The notes under the pieces: model-generated | What the model saw: the letters and a program-made list of their open reading frames with translations, nothing else | Database searches by the model: none | What the model was told of the DNA's origin: nothing | Shown here: piece by piece, positions 44,809 through 56,900 of the stretch | How positions within the stretch are numbered: the stretch's first letter is position 1 | How the letters are laid out: the number at the start of each line of letters is the position of its first letter | Position numbers and translations under genes: made by a program | NCBI GenBank assembly: GCA_026873275.1 | Contig: JANTUC010000010.1 | Coordinates: forward strand, 1,302,001-1,366,000 | Reading direction: 5' to 3' | Length of the DNA stretch: 64,000 nucleotides | Source of the DNA: Pseudopithomyces maydicus | Lineage: Eukaryota; Ascomycota; Dothideomycetes; Pleosporales; Didymosphaeriaceae

Positions 44809-47669
44809 TTAAGCGAGGCGTCTATTGCTCTGTCGCGCAAGGGGTGCCGCATACTTGGATATGGGCATGTCGGCGTGCATGTCCGCGTCGAGCTGCTCGT
44901 CGTCCTGCTCGAGGATGCGGGTCGGCACGTCGGGGATGTCGTCGTGCAGACGGTGTTGTAGGCTGTGCCTATCAGGTGTGGTCGATGCACTGGCCATTGA
45001 CATGGAAGTGCTGGACCTGTGGGAAAGTTCCGGTGTGGGCGGGATGCTGGAACCGCGGCCGGGGCGCAGCATGCTCTCATCATCGCCGTAGTCACTTCCC
45101 TGTGTTGAAGGCACTGCAGATGTTCTCCGGTCGCTGCGGGAGTGCTCGCTGCGGTTGTCGTCCTCTGTGTCGGCCTGTTGAGCGAGCTGGAGGCCCTCGA
45201 CGGCAGCGGCGCACTGCTCCGAGATGTTTCGGATGATGTACGCGATGGCGTCGGTCTTGTCGCGCAAGTGGCGGTCTGCAACATCGATCATGGAAGAGTT
45301 CGAGAAGCGCTTAGAGTTACGGTGCACTGGATAATCGAGTAAGCGCTGCTCCATGTCGGGCGAGACGTCTTCGCCGTCGAGATGCTTACTACTCATAACA
45401 GTGCTTGCCCTCGAGTCAACGTTGCGCTCTGCGCGAACGATCTCCGAGTTCTCCTGCGGCGCATGCTCAGGCTCCGTCAAATCCTCTTCGACCTCCTCAG
45501 GAACGTCTTCGAAGCCCTCTTCAATGAAGCTGGCTACGCCGTTCTCAGGAGCGCCCAAAGATTTGACAATGTGCTCCATGTGATGGGTCTGACCATCAAT
45601 GAGAGCGCGGAGGTGCAACACGACACGCTGGGCCTCGTCACGCTGGCGCAAGATAGCTTGGTTGGTGTTCTGTAGAGAGGAGAGCTCTTTCTTGTTCCTC
45701 TTACGCTCACGCTCAAGCTCCTCGGCAATCTCTTGCTGGAGAACGAGAGCCTCGAGAGCATCGTCACGCTGCTTCTCAGTTCCAGAAAGGCGAACAGTGA
45801 GACGAGCAGCATCATCCTTCTGTTGGTCAATAAGACCAGTAAGACGACGGTTCTCCCGCTTGTGGTTCTCGATCTTAACCTTGAGGTCTTGTGTTTCCTT
45901 GGTAAGCTGCTCAGCAAAGGTTTGGAACTTGAGGAACTGCTGCTTCCAGCTCTCAAGCTCTTCAACGAGGAAGTTATTCCTCTTGTTGACCTTGGAGAGC
46001 TCAGTGTCCATGCGGCCCTTGAGGTTGATGAAGTCCTGCCAAGCCTCTTGTGCGTCCCGAGAGTATTGGTTACGCTCACGCACAATCTCGTTAAGGTGGC
46101 GCATGGACACCTTGGTCATCAGTGGCTTCTTGACGGAGCCACCGAAGATTGCCTTCATACCAGTGTTACGTCCCTGTGGAACATCGTTAGTTGCGGGTAT
46201 AAGCATAGGTTAGAAAGATAAACGTACCAGTTTCTCACACACGTGGTCCATGACGGTCATGACGGCATCCTGGTTCCACCATTCTGGATCCTGGATACTC
46301 TCTACCTCGCCCCGCATCACAATGATTTGACCAGCCGGGATAAGCTTGCCACCTCCATATGCGGATCGTAGATGCTGTGGAACACCAGTAGGTGCCACCT
46401 CGCCATTCAGAGCCTGTGTCAGACGCGTGATCATCTTGGTCCTCTGTCCGGCGGAGAGAGCAGTCGGGGGGCTGGACGTCAGGACGAAGTTTCGGTCCAG
46501 GTCCACCACCAAAGCATCAGTTGGGGCAGTGAACAACGAACGGCACTCGGAAGTGACACCGAGGATGTATGGTCCGGGCTCCTCAACAAGATCTTTGATG
46601 TGGCGTGCGTGAACAACAGGCACATACAGACCGCTCCATTCGTACACTCTGACACAGAATCGCACCGTTTCAGCCGCAATTGTAAGCATAGCCGGGTAGT
46701 GACTTGTGAATATGATTCGTCGCGTAGGTGAGACTGCAGCCTCCATCACACCAACAATGTTGGGGATAGACAGGCACGTGAACAGCGGCCACATGGCGAA
46801 ATTTTGGAATCCGGTAGGCGAAGACGGGAACTGGTAGCACAAGGCGTAGTCCTTCATGTCGATGCGAACCAAGTCGTTCAAACGAGGAGCGGGGAAACTC
46901 AGTATACGGGACACTTCCTCGGCATGGAACAGGTTAGTGGCTTTGTTCCAGTGAATCCACATACCACGAAGGTAGTCACCAAGAAGGTTGTACAAGGGGT
47001 ACCGGGACAGGAAGCTTAGGCAGTACGGGATCCAGTACGTCTCATCCGGGTTGTCGTAGAAGTCGGGTTCAATCCGCTTGCGCAGGTCACGGATGGTCTC
47101 AGCCCTCTTTTCGTCGGCGCGCGACCAAACACGCAAAGCAATGCCGTAAAGAGTGTGCGATGAGTCCTGCTGCAGAACAAAGGAGTGGTGCACACAGTGC
47201 GGCTGAGTTCGTCCAGTGCAAATTTCCACGTCGTGGGGGAAACATGCCTGTCCATGTCAGTCAGGATTCTTGACCGTTGAAGAAAAGCAAAACCTACCCG
47301 CATCGCGGCATGAAGAGACCGGGCGATCTCATTGTCTTGTTCGAGCCTCGGGCTGCTTCCGAGGATCTCAGGAAGCCAGAATGTGCCGACTGCACCCTTC
47401 ATGTGCCCGATCTTGCCCTGGCTGGGAGCGGGTGCCTTGACCCATTGCGACGGCTCTCTTCCTACACCGCATACCATGTATGCATGGGTCAGGGTCTTGG
47501 GGCTCTTAGCACCCTGGCGGACATTCAGTGTCGAAGGGAGAGGCTGGGTGATTCTGGAGTGGAGCGACGAGGTCCGGCTGGGGATGATCAGGCTGTGGTC
47601 GCCATTGTCTCTGGTGGGTGGGCGGTCGCGGTCGCTGGTGCGCGGGCGAAGACTGAGTGAGGGTGCCAT
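44809..47669 (-). CDS. DENN-domain protein with C-terminal coiled coil
   Basis: The CDS is complement(join(44809..46173,46228..47247,47298..47669)), 918 aa. Introns are 50 and 54 nt (GTAGGT, CTGAC, GACAG; GTACGT, CTAAC, CACAG), both phase 0. Residues 1-120 are partly disordered, then KTLTHAYMVCGVGREPSQWV begins the upstream DENN part. The core follows (ACFPHDVEICTGRTQPHCVHH, FVLQQDSSHTLYGIALRVW, and the central FTCLSIPNIVGVMEAAVSPTRRIIFTSHYP). DENN domains act as GEFs for Rab GTPases in membrane traffic. Residues from about 465 to 690 are a strong coiled coil (RERNQYSRDAQEAWQDFINL, ELESWKQQFLKFQTFAEQL). The rest is Ser-rich. The target Rab is unknown. It lies tail to tail with another predicted Rab GEF (VPS9 gene), though nothing shows the two cooperate. 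Confidence 0.88.
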
Positions 47670-49927
47670 TGTTGAGGAGCTGCAGTGGATGGTACCAGAT
47701 TGAATGGGCCAGACGTGGATCGGCGTATAACCTGTACACCCAAAGGACTAGGAGGAGTCCTGTAGCAAAGCGTACCGCCTAGTGGAGGTACATCAAAAGA
47801 CTCGCGAAAAGAATGGCAGGCGCACTGGACACGGCGCTCGAAGAACGGCACTTGATATACTTGAACCGCGTGAACCGCGTGGATGGCCTTGCTGCGGGAG
47901 GCAGTGAGGAGTTGCTACTGCTGCTGCTGCAAGGGAAAGTGGATTTATCGCGGGCGGGCTGGCGTCTTTTGGGGAGATGGCGCCGTGCTGGACAAGGCAA
48001 AGCTTGGGTTAGAGCTATGGAGAGGATCCGAAAGTGGCGCTGCTAGGGTGGGCTTCATAAGTCTCGGTTGCACAGCGAAATGAGGAGGTTTCCCTGCCAA
48101 TCCGCGCCCAAGCAGGGTGTCGCCCCCGGCGCAGAGCTCGCGCACTGAGCGCTCAGGGGCGTGGACCCCGCCAGGAACCCGTGTGCTGTGCGTGATAGGA
48201 ACTTTATCCCCCCATGTGTGCACAACGGCCATCCTGCACAGCGCCGCCGCAAACAGAGCGAACCTGCAAAGGGGACTGGGGTCGGCCGCTGCTGCAGAAG
48301 TAGGGCCGCGGGAAGTCGGGGCGCGCCCATCTGTGTGTGTGTGCCTGTGTGCCTGTGTCCGGCGACGCGAGTGTGTGTGCCGTCTGCGGCCTGCCGCCTG
48401 TCACCGTGCTGCTGTCTGGATTGCATCACGACGCGTGCATGTATAGAATCGACGTCTGCTGCTGCTAGGGCTCTCGGCCAGCAGCCAATTCCGTCGCCGT
48501 TCTGAGTCGCGCAACGGCAGCTCTCGCATATCAATCGGCCGGCGCGAACCTTCGTCCGGTCATGGAGCACAGGGAGCACATGGACCGTGGCAGCACCGTT
48601 GGTCCATGGGGGCTCCGAACGAGGTGCCTGGTACCCAGGTGTTTTGGGCCCGGTTCCATTTGCAAATCGCAAGCGACGCACGCTGCATGCCTTCCGCGAC
48701 CGCCTGCTGCAGTGTGAATCTTCTGCATGCACGCATGAGTCCCACGCACTGGAAGACCTTCCCCGATGGGATCCACTCCAAGCCCACCCACTCCTGAACA
48801 TCCCTGGACACTTGTGATTGCGCGGCCCGCCCAATGCCGATCAATTCTGCCCACCCTGGCGGCATGTTTGATCCTCTGCACGCTTTTGTCTGCGGGCAGA
48901 AAACCCATTCGAGGATCGGTCGCAGGGCGGGTCGTGTTGCGTCCAATTCGATTGATTGCTTGACCCAAGTGGCTTTTCCGCCCGTCCTCAACGGCGGCGT
49001 ACACAGTGGAGCCAGCGGCTTCCATCGAAGCCGTGTGGAAGCTGCAATGGCGAACAACTGTCGCATGAAACACGCCAACCCTCGAGCAGCCAGCCGCGCT
49101 AGAGACATGCTGCCAACCATCGCCAGCAACCTCGAGAGCGCCATCTCTGACGCTGCGTGTGGTTGCAGCCCAGCTGGTCCAATCGCCCATGTTTTGATGG
49201 CCAGCAATTGTGCCTGGCGACGGCGAGAGTTTGCAAAGTTACACCCCGCGACGCCTCCAGATTGATCATCGCCTGGATGTTCCTGGTTCGATATCCACGC
49301 CAATGGTTAGGGGGGTCAGCAGCCCAGCCAGCCGCATCTCGGAAAGGGCACTCCCCAAACAACGCAGCCTCCAGTCGAGTTGCCTGTCCTCTTCGACGTG
49401 CATTACGTGTTGGAGCGGTGCACACGTGCAAAGAAGAGGCACATGTCCCCTTCAGCCTCCACCAAGCTGGCGTGTTCAAGGTTCAATCAGGTAGCGATTA
49501 GAAGCGAGAAGCGGCTGGGTGCCGAAGTCGACAGCTGTCGGAGATAGGAGATCTGGACAGCTGCGAGATGAACAAGATCTCGACATGGGCAGCTGCCTGT
49601 CGTATGGTGAGGACAGTAGTCCGAGTGGTGGGGCGAAGGGTGGCTTTGGGTAGTGTATTCGGGGAATGGGGCTACAATCTCTGCAGGTGCGCCAATGAAC
49701 ATCGCAACTTCCATTTTTTGTCCGCCAAGACTAGCCTTCCTACCTTCACCCTTCGCACACGGCAACCACGACTAGACGTCAGCACTCTGCGCCGCACATA
49801 GCACTACTGCCGGTCGCCGCTCCGACCGCTATACAGTCTGGATCCCGTCTGTCCGATCCCCTGAAAAAAGCCCGCAGTGTCTTGTGGATCCTCACCTTGT
49901 TCGCGGTATTTTCCACTTGCTGCAGCT
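47670..49927. other. 2.2 kb divergent intergenic region
   Basis: It lies between the 5' ends of the DENN and BCD1 genes. Open frames up to about 250 codons occur on the minus strand but match nothing and overlap frames on the other strand. Composition is GC-rich with GTGTGT/TGTGCC words near 48330-48380. No RNA gene found. Confidence 0.4.
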
Positions 49928-51330
49928 ATGGCCGACGATGCTCTTTTGAGCGATCTCTGCAGCATATGGTACGTTACCAACTGGCTACACGCACAGCCTC
50001 GGCACTCTCTCTTCGAGGGGTGTGGGGGTTCTACAGTCAGAGAAATCGCTCGTTTTCAGCGTTATATGCATAGTCTCGGATTCATCTTGAAACACGGCAC
50101 ATCAACTGACTAAACATGCCAGCAACACTGCCAAGTTCAAGTACCGTTGTCCCGGATGTTCCGCCCGGACGTGTTCACTGCCATGTTACAAACGCCACCA
50201 GCAGTGGGCACAGTGCAATGGAAAACGTGACCCTACCAAGTTTATGAAAAAGTCTGAACTTGCCACACCTGCAGGCATAGACCACGATTATAATTTTTTA
50301 ACGAGCATTGAACGTGGCTTGGAGAAGGCGGAAAGACAGGTGCAAAACCACAGCACCGGGAACCTTTCGGATCCCCGCCATGATGCCAACGCACGGCAAC
50401 CATCCCATCAGCACTTCGCAATGGCCGAGGTGACGGTGATTCGAGCACCTCAGGGGTTGAGCAGACAAAAAGAGAATAAAACACATCGCAACAAAAGGTG
50501 CGCTTGTCTCTGGACTCATCGTCATCGTTGCTAATCGGCGCAGTAAGAAAAACACAGTTTGGACAGTAGAGTGGATCTACGAAGATTCAACTCGCGTCCT
50601 CACCCAGACTTCATCTGCGCAATCTATCCTTTCCGGTCAGCCTTTTGGCAGGGACGCGAAGAAAGAAGCTACCAAGAAACGGAAGCGGGGTGATAATCAA
50701 CCTCCAGTAGATCCCGAGCCTGTTGAGCAGCATGTTTCGCCGGCTATTCAAGTCCAAGAAGGGGTATCCAAGATCGAACCAGAACACACGCAGCCAAAGT
50801 TCTCTTCTCTGGACAGAGCTACACCAGAGCGAGGTGACTCTGGTGCCATTGCAAGAGACAGCACCGCAAGCGACGCGGCCTCGACGAAAGACGAAAAGGA
50901 GCAAATTTCAAAGGATCCTGGTGGCAGCATTCATGTCCATGGCGCAGAGCCCAAACCCATTTCTCATCAGTACTCTTTCTATCTAGTGAGGCCGAGGACG
51001 AGTTCCAACCGCCCCGTGCTTGTTCTCCTTGAACCTGCAGCTACACTCGGCGAGTGCCTTCGCGGGCGCACGGTCCTGGAATTCCCCACTATATACGTCT
51101 TCCCTGTGTCGACAACACCACCACCCGAAAAATTCATGCTGGAAGCAGAATATCTCCAGCAGGAAGGCGAAGAGCAGAAGGAATTCGAGGAGCTTCTCAA
51201 GCACGTTAGCCCGGAAACCCTTCGCGCATTGAAGGAAGACCAAGACACCAAGGACAACAACGCCAGCGAGGCACTTGATGGCAACAAAATATTGGATGTG
51301 CTAAAGCAAGATATTGGAACGGGGATCTGA
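49928..51330 (+). CDS. BCD1: BCD1, box C/D snoRNP assembly factor (HIT zinc finger)
   Basis: The CDS is join(49928..49968,50123..50497,50544..51330), 400 aa. Intron 1 is unusually long for this window (154 nt). Intron 2 is 46 nt with GCTAATC and GCAG. Both are in phase. The N-terminus is a complete HIT-type zinc finger: C11-C14, C23-C26, C31-C35 and H39-C45 (LCSIC, YRCPGCSARTCSLPCYKRH). KRDPTKFMKKSEL and DHDYNFLTSIERGLEKAER follow, then VWTVEWIYED. The C-terminal domain FYLVRPRTSSNRPVLVLLEP, with GRTVLEFPTIYVFP, is typical of BCD1/ZNHIT6. BCD1 is a nuclear factor needed for stability and assembly of box C/D snoRNAs and thus rRNA methylation. The acidic, Glu-rich C-terminus (about 345-395) is predicted helical. 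Confidence 0.9.
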
Positions 51331-53790
51331 GTAAGTTCGCTCGCTCGCTCATTGGTGGAACCCCTAACCCGGTATGCGTCACAGTGTTAACTTTTCGGGT
51401 TCCTGCAGTATTGGAATCATAAAACGCGCCATATACCCAGGTTTTAACCAAATTTTATAGATAGCGACCCGCAGCATTCCCAATGCAGGTGCCTAGCCCT
51501 GCGTCGAACCCCACGCTGCCTGTGTCGAAACGTTTGTTTTGCGCATACCTCGGTTCTGTTTACTTAAGAGCAGCCGTTGTATATAGTAGCTAATACTAAC
51601 GTCACCTGTGCACCACCGGGCGCTGCACGTACCTTTATTATATCAATTTTCTTATATCTGTGCACTATCTGTACTTTGCAAGCAATCTGTCTGGCCGTGC
51701 CGTGACTCAACATGTGACTGCAGCAAGCCGGCAACCGTTTCACATTGCTTCTGTTCCTTCCGACGTCTTCATGCAAAGCCGTTCCGCCTGTCACTCTACG
51801 TGACGACCGCCACCACGCTAGCATTACTCCACACTCTAGATGCTTCTGCCGCGCGGCCCATATTATTTTTTCACATAGGAATACCTACCTTGATACACGG
51901 ATGCCCTTCGATCCATACTGTAACTATTGGATTATGACACCGGACACTAGTTGACGTCGGAGACAGGGTCACCCTTTCCCCGGCGCAAGACGCAATCCAC
52001 GCACTGTCCATATGCGAAAGCGCAGTGCCTAGTCGCCACGAGGAACATATTCACGGGTCCGCTCGCTTGAACGAGGAAAGGCCATTCGGTTTGATGATCA
52101 AGATCGGCGGTTTGCACCGTGCGAATGGGAAAGTAACCATGCGCAGAAACCCCCATCTTGTGAGGTCGTCCCGTGGTACTAGGATGATGTCGTGAGGTAG
52201 CGGAGCGCTACAATCGCCAACGGCATCGATTTTGCGTCCCGTGGCCTAGATCGGTACGGACGAAAAGTTTTTCCTTTCTTTGTCTCCATTCTGCGTATTG
52301 TCAATATGAACATGGGTCGTAGGATATGCCGATAGCGTGGGTTGTTCTAGCAACGGCTTCGGCTTTGAATACGTTTCGGCTAACCGCCGTCATACCAGTA
52401 GCAATATGCCTCCACTACACATTATCATAGAACGCGATAGTACAATAGCGCAACCCTCGTCGCACGTGCTCCGCCCACCGTCCGGCGCCCACGCTCGATT
52501 TTAGCGGTACAACCGCCGTCCGCCGCTGAAAAAACTCTCCAATTCTCCGCAACATACGCCATCCCCTTAGTGCGCGCCTGGAACTTTGCTAATCCACCAA
52601 GACACACTTGCATTGCCACGCGGTCAAAATCATACGATAGGCCCCCTCTTCGGCCCCCTCTCCCCCGCTGCATATCGTACATGGATACGAACCTATGTAG
52701 GATGTGGGCATCAGACCCTCAAATCTCGAACCCAATGGCGGGCCGGCCGACACCGCCCGTGCGGCATAGACGTGTCACCATTCTGTTCTATGTGTCTAAC
52801 CGACCCGTGTCCGCGTCTCCGCAAGACGAGACCGACCTCTCGCGATACACGCGATACGCGAGTTGACACCAGTCTGCTAGGCGTCGATCAACCACGTTGC
52901 GGACTTGCGTGGATGGATCGGTGCGAGTCGCTGGACGGCGCTAGCTGGGAAGCCCATGGTAAGGTGCATCATGCTTTGGTGCCCTCGGCATGACAACACC
53001 GGTGCGTGGCAAATGTATGCAAGGGGCTTGGAGTACGCGTCTAGGGGAAGAGATAAGGTAAGCCGGTAGATGCTGGTCACGGAGGTGTGATGAGTTTGAT
53101 AAGTGTGATATTACCGTCTTGAGTGGAGGATTAATCTGGTCGAGTAAAATGGTCGACAACATTAAGGAACGTTGAAAACCCTATATCTGGGGTACGCTAA
53201 GAGATAGTTGGACGGGATGCGGTGCCACAGTGCCACTTGGAAATTTACCTCTGATATTGGGAGAAATGACTCTGTAAGCTCCGGGCTGGCCTGGCTTTTT
53301 TTTCTATTGGTTCTGGTATAGAATAGAATGGAAACTATCCCGCAAGTATTCCATGCTTCAAATGGGGCCCAATAAACTAAGATAGAAGTACGCCGAAGGT
53401 TTGATAGAGAGATGAGGCCTTGAGCTGATATCGCGGGAGGACCTCGGCATTCGTGATGAGAGGATCTGTTGTTACGTTCTTCTTACGAATGCTCACACGG
53501 TCGGCCAATTGTCGTTGGTGCTGCTGACTAAATTTGACTGATAGTCCTGTCAAAGTATGTACATTGGGGCAACACATGACAGGAAGTGTACAGATGTAGC
53601 TAGAATAGAGTGGCCAACTAGTTATTGGGTTTACCTACCCTAACATATCGGTCCTTCCTCCGCCTCTAAAAAATGGAGCTCTAGTTCTACCTTATCGTAA
53701 TGCTTCCGCTACAGCTACCTCATAGATATGGACCTCCCCCTCGTCGATCTCCCCTCCCCTTCTTCCCCCTTGGAGACTGATCAAGTGAGC
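51331..53790. other. 2.4 kb stretch between BCD1 and the tRNA pair
   Basis: BCD1 3' flank followed by sequence without a supported gene. The longest frame (52586-52993, plus, 135 codons) has no recognisable content. No repeats seen. Confidence 0.4.
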
Positions 53791-53796
53791 AAAAAA
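53791..53796 (-). terminator. Pol III terminator after tRNA-Glu
   Basis: Six consecutive T on the minus strand, preceded by TTTC, about 30 nt beyond the tRNA-Glu 3' end. No T-run lies between the two tRNAs, so this single terminator can serve both. Confidence 0.6.
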
Positions 53797-53826
53797 GAAA
53801 CTCTCTCAGCAGATGACGATGCTTAT

Positions 53827-53923
53827 TTCCAATGCGGGGAATCGAACCCCGGCCTTGTCGGCACTCGAATCGAGGTCTTCGATCCTTGAGAGCGACAAAT
53901 CCTAGCCACTAGACCACATTGGA
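53827..53923 (-). tRNA. tRNA-Glu(CTC): tRNA-Glu (CTC) with a 25-nt intron
   Basis: The cloverleaf is complete: acceptor TCCAATG/CATTGGA, D-arm GTC-TAGTGGCTAG-GAT, anticodon stem TGTCG/CGACA, T-arm CGGGG-TTCGATT-CCCCG and discriminator A. Anticodon CTC is at 53888-53890. A 25-nt intron (53862-53886) sits one base 3' of the anticodon, the canonical position for the tRNA splicing endonuclease. Its GAG can pair with the anticodon in the precursor. Confidence 0.93.
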
Positions 53924-53928
53924 GACTT

Positions 53929-53999
53929 TGGCAATGCTGGGAATCGAACCCAGGTTAGCGCGGCCACAACGCGCTGTGATACCTCTACACTACATCACC
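53929..53999 (-). tRNA. tRNA-His(GTG): tRNA-His (GTG)
   Basis: Acceptor GGTGATG/CATTGCC (two G-U pairs), D-arm GTG/CAC, anticodon arm GCGCG-TTGTGGC-CGCGC with anticodon GTG, T-arm CTGGG-TTCGATT-CCCAG and discriminator A. The extra 5' G of mature tRNA-His is not encoded (the preceding base is A), as expected for eukaryotes, where it is added after transcription. It is only 5 nt from tRNA-Glu on the same strand. Confidence 0.93.
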
Positions 54000-56900
54000 T
54001 GCTGATGAGTTTTGATGGAGGTCAGCACATTTTATTCGTATATATATCAACGGGGAGGACGTGGCAGCGGTATCTTAGAAGATGTGCATTTATTTAAGAA
54101 ATTAGGCAGAAATTTTTTTCTTCTCAAGAGAAAAATTCTGTTTGTATATACCCACTTGCAAACACTACTTAGCGTGCCCTATCGTGAAGTGGTACCTGAT
54201 GGTAGTGATAGCATACAAGACTGCGCTGTGCGTACACTGAACTCTTTGGTTTGTCAATGGATGATACAATATTTTCATATTTCATATGTTCACAGAATAC
54301 TCGAGAGCTACTTGAATGTGCACTAAAGCCAGTAAACAACGCATGCATCTATAATGTAAAGTGCTCATATTCAATTTCTATTAATACAGTAGCAATCGAG
54401 GACCTTACCCTGCATCGTCCATTCTCCTCCAATTCAACTCGCTATATGGGCTGTGATTTCATGAAGATTGCAGAGACAGACAAACAGACACATGCCCACA
54501 GACTCACAGAATTAACCTGATATGCAATCCCCAAGGACAATAATAAAATATAAACACACATCCTACCCCAACAACCTCAGAAAACTCCCCGCTCATCGTC
54601 CTGAAATCACACCTCTCTTCCGCCAGCATACCTCGCCCACTCCGCTTCTCTCACTCCTCCCAACAACCCCTTCCCAACACCTCCCTCCCTCTCTCATCTC
54701 ACCCCCTCCCAACAATTCCCTCGCCCCATCTCATCTCAGCTCTCCCCTTCCCCCTCCCATGCTCACCCCAGGCCCCCCACCAAAACTGTTGAGCACCACC
54801 ACCGCCGTAGCTAACACGCATACAACCCTAGCCTCATCCTCCGCCCCACCTGGTCGGCCAAACTCCTCAACGGCGCCGTTGCGTTGCTTCCCGATACGAG
54901 GGGGCGAAGGAGCGTATACATGTACATACACATGCATCGATATGCACTAGGCGTGTGTGTTACGTACGGGGCTTAGTTCGAGTGGGTTGTCTGCTTTACA
55001 TACGTGTATCTATTAGGGATGGTGTTGATGTTTGGGGTAGCTAGTGTGGACGCTGTAGGTTAGGGGGATTGCGGTAAGCTTGGTGATGGGAGGTGTTGAG
55101 GGGGTGAGGTGAGATGAGATGTGGGTTGGAAGGAAGTGGGGGTCCTTTTTTGGGTAGTAGGTAGAGGTGTTGAGGGGGTTAGTGGTGAGAGGTAAGTGCT
55201 TAGGGGATGATTTGCGGCGTAGCTTAGTAACGAATTTTTTTTATTGTTTTGAGTGAGCAGAAGTAGTAATGCTCAGCTAGAAGGATTATAATGGTACGAG
55301 ATCAACTCCTACGGAGTCGGTCCGGACCACTGGACTCTGTTGCATGAATCTAGGATTATATTCTGACATCCTCTTGGTTGTTAAAAGTTAAAGACATCAT
55401 GTTCGCATAGGGGTCGAGATATCAGTTCACAAGCTAGACTGACTGTTCATCATCTTTTGTGAATAACCTGGAACGATAACGGTCTCATCTGATTATTCGT
55501 TTCAGGATATGTTTGTCTACCGCAAACTCGGGAGTATAATATCGCTAAAGATGCACGCTTGTAGAAAACGGAACGTGCACAATTGAGCTTTTCAATCACA
55601 TGTTACCTAAGCCTGAATATTTTCAAGTTGTCAGCATTCCAAATGCCACCGGTTTCCAGTTCTTCAGGCGATTCTTTCAGGGTCATGCTTGATTGAAGTT
55701 GGATATATTGCCATCAGAAGAACACCGACAAGACTGGCTGCACTGCTTCACCGATGAGTTTCCCTCTCCAGAGAAACCGCTTCCTTTCAAGTGATCCCCA
55801 AGGAACAATCCTTAAGAAATAGCCTGTATCAAGTTTTCCAGTCACGGAAATCCTCTTGACGTGGCACACCCGCAATCTCACTCGCACACCGCAGAAGACG
55901 AAACTCGCCGTATCCACCAAACCAACTGGCCCAAGGTGGATTTAACTATTCTTCCACCACTGCTGAGCGTGAATGGCACACCCATCTCCACGATTTTAAA
56001 ATTAGGCTATATCTTAGGCTCGTACACGTATAGGATGCGGTGGAATTTAGGTTTGAGATAAGCTTAGCTGCTGCCAGTCACACAGCATTTCCCCGCAAAA
56101 AGACGTTCCATCTCCTCGTTTTTTTCAGTATGATCCGGACTAGGCGGCGGATAAAGGCAAAGTGGAGACGTTTGGGCCAGGAATGTGATCGGAAATAGCG
56201 AGATTTTTCATCAATTTACCCGCCTTGGGTATGGGGTGCTAAAACGAACGTCCACTGTGGATTCCAACGTGGTTTGGCGGCCAGACCATGGAACGTGTGA
56301 AGACCAAAGCAGGCAGGTGGAGGATTGCGTAGTCGAGGGTGCGCTAGTGGTGACGTTCACGTTGCTGGTGTGCATATTTTAGTTCGAGTCAACACTGTCC
56401 TTCCTGCATGGCTAGTTAGCAGGAGCAGAGACCAGAGCATCAACAGTGCGAAGCGTGGTGCAGGTTGTCTGTGCGGGTGCAAAATGTCAGCGCTGCAGTG
56501 TGGACACTGAGCATAACAGTCGGTAATGAAAGCGTGCAACAAAGCGTGCAACACTGGGCGTCATATGCACAGGTCTCGGATGTCGACGATAGCCGTACCA
56601 TAGGACTGGTCAGTGGGCCGATACGTATTCCCCGAAAGCCATAGAGGGGCTGTATGTTATCGAGGGCCAAGGCTGAAGGGCGGATAGTTTTGGTGGCCCG
56701 TCTGTTACATCTGCCTGCATTAACAGCGCGGGCTATACAGAAAACAAAGGTCAGGCGTCTAGTCAGACAGGTTACATGGTGTCGAGCGAGTGCAACATGA
56801 CGGAGACTGGGACAGGTCCAGATAGCACGCGGCCGTCTACTCGCACGGCACTGGACAGGCTGGACCAGATAAGCAGGCGGTGAAGGGTACAAAGTTCACG

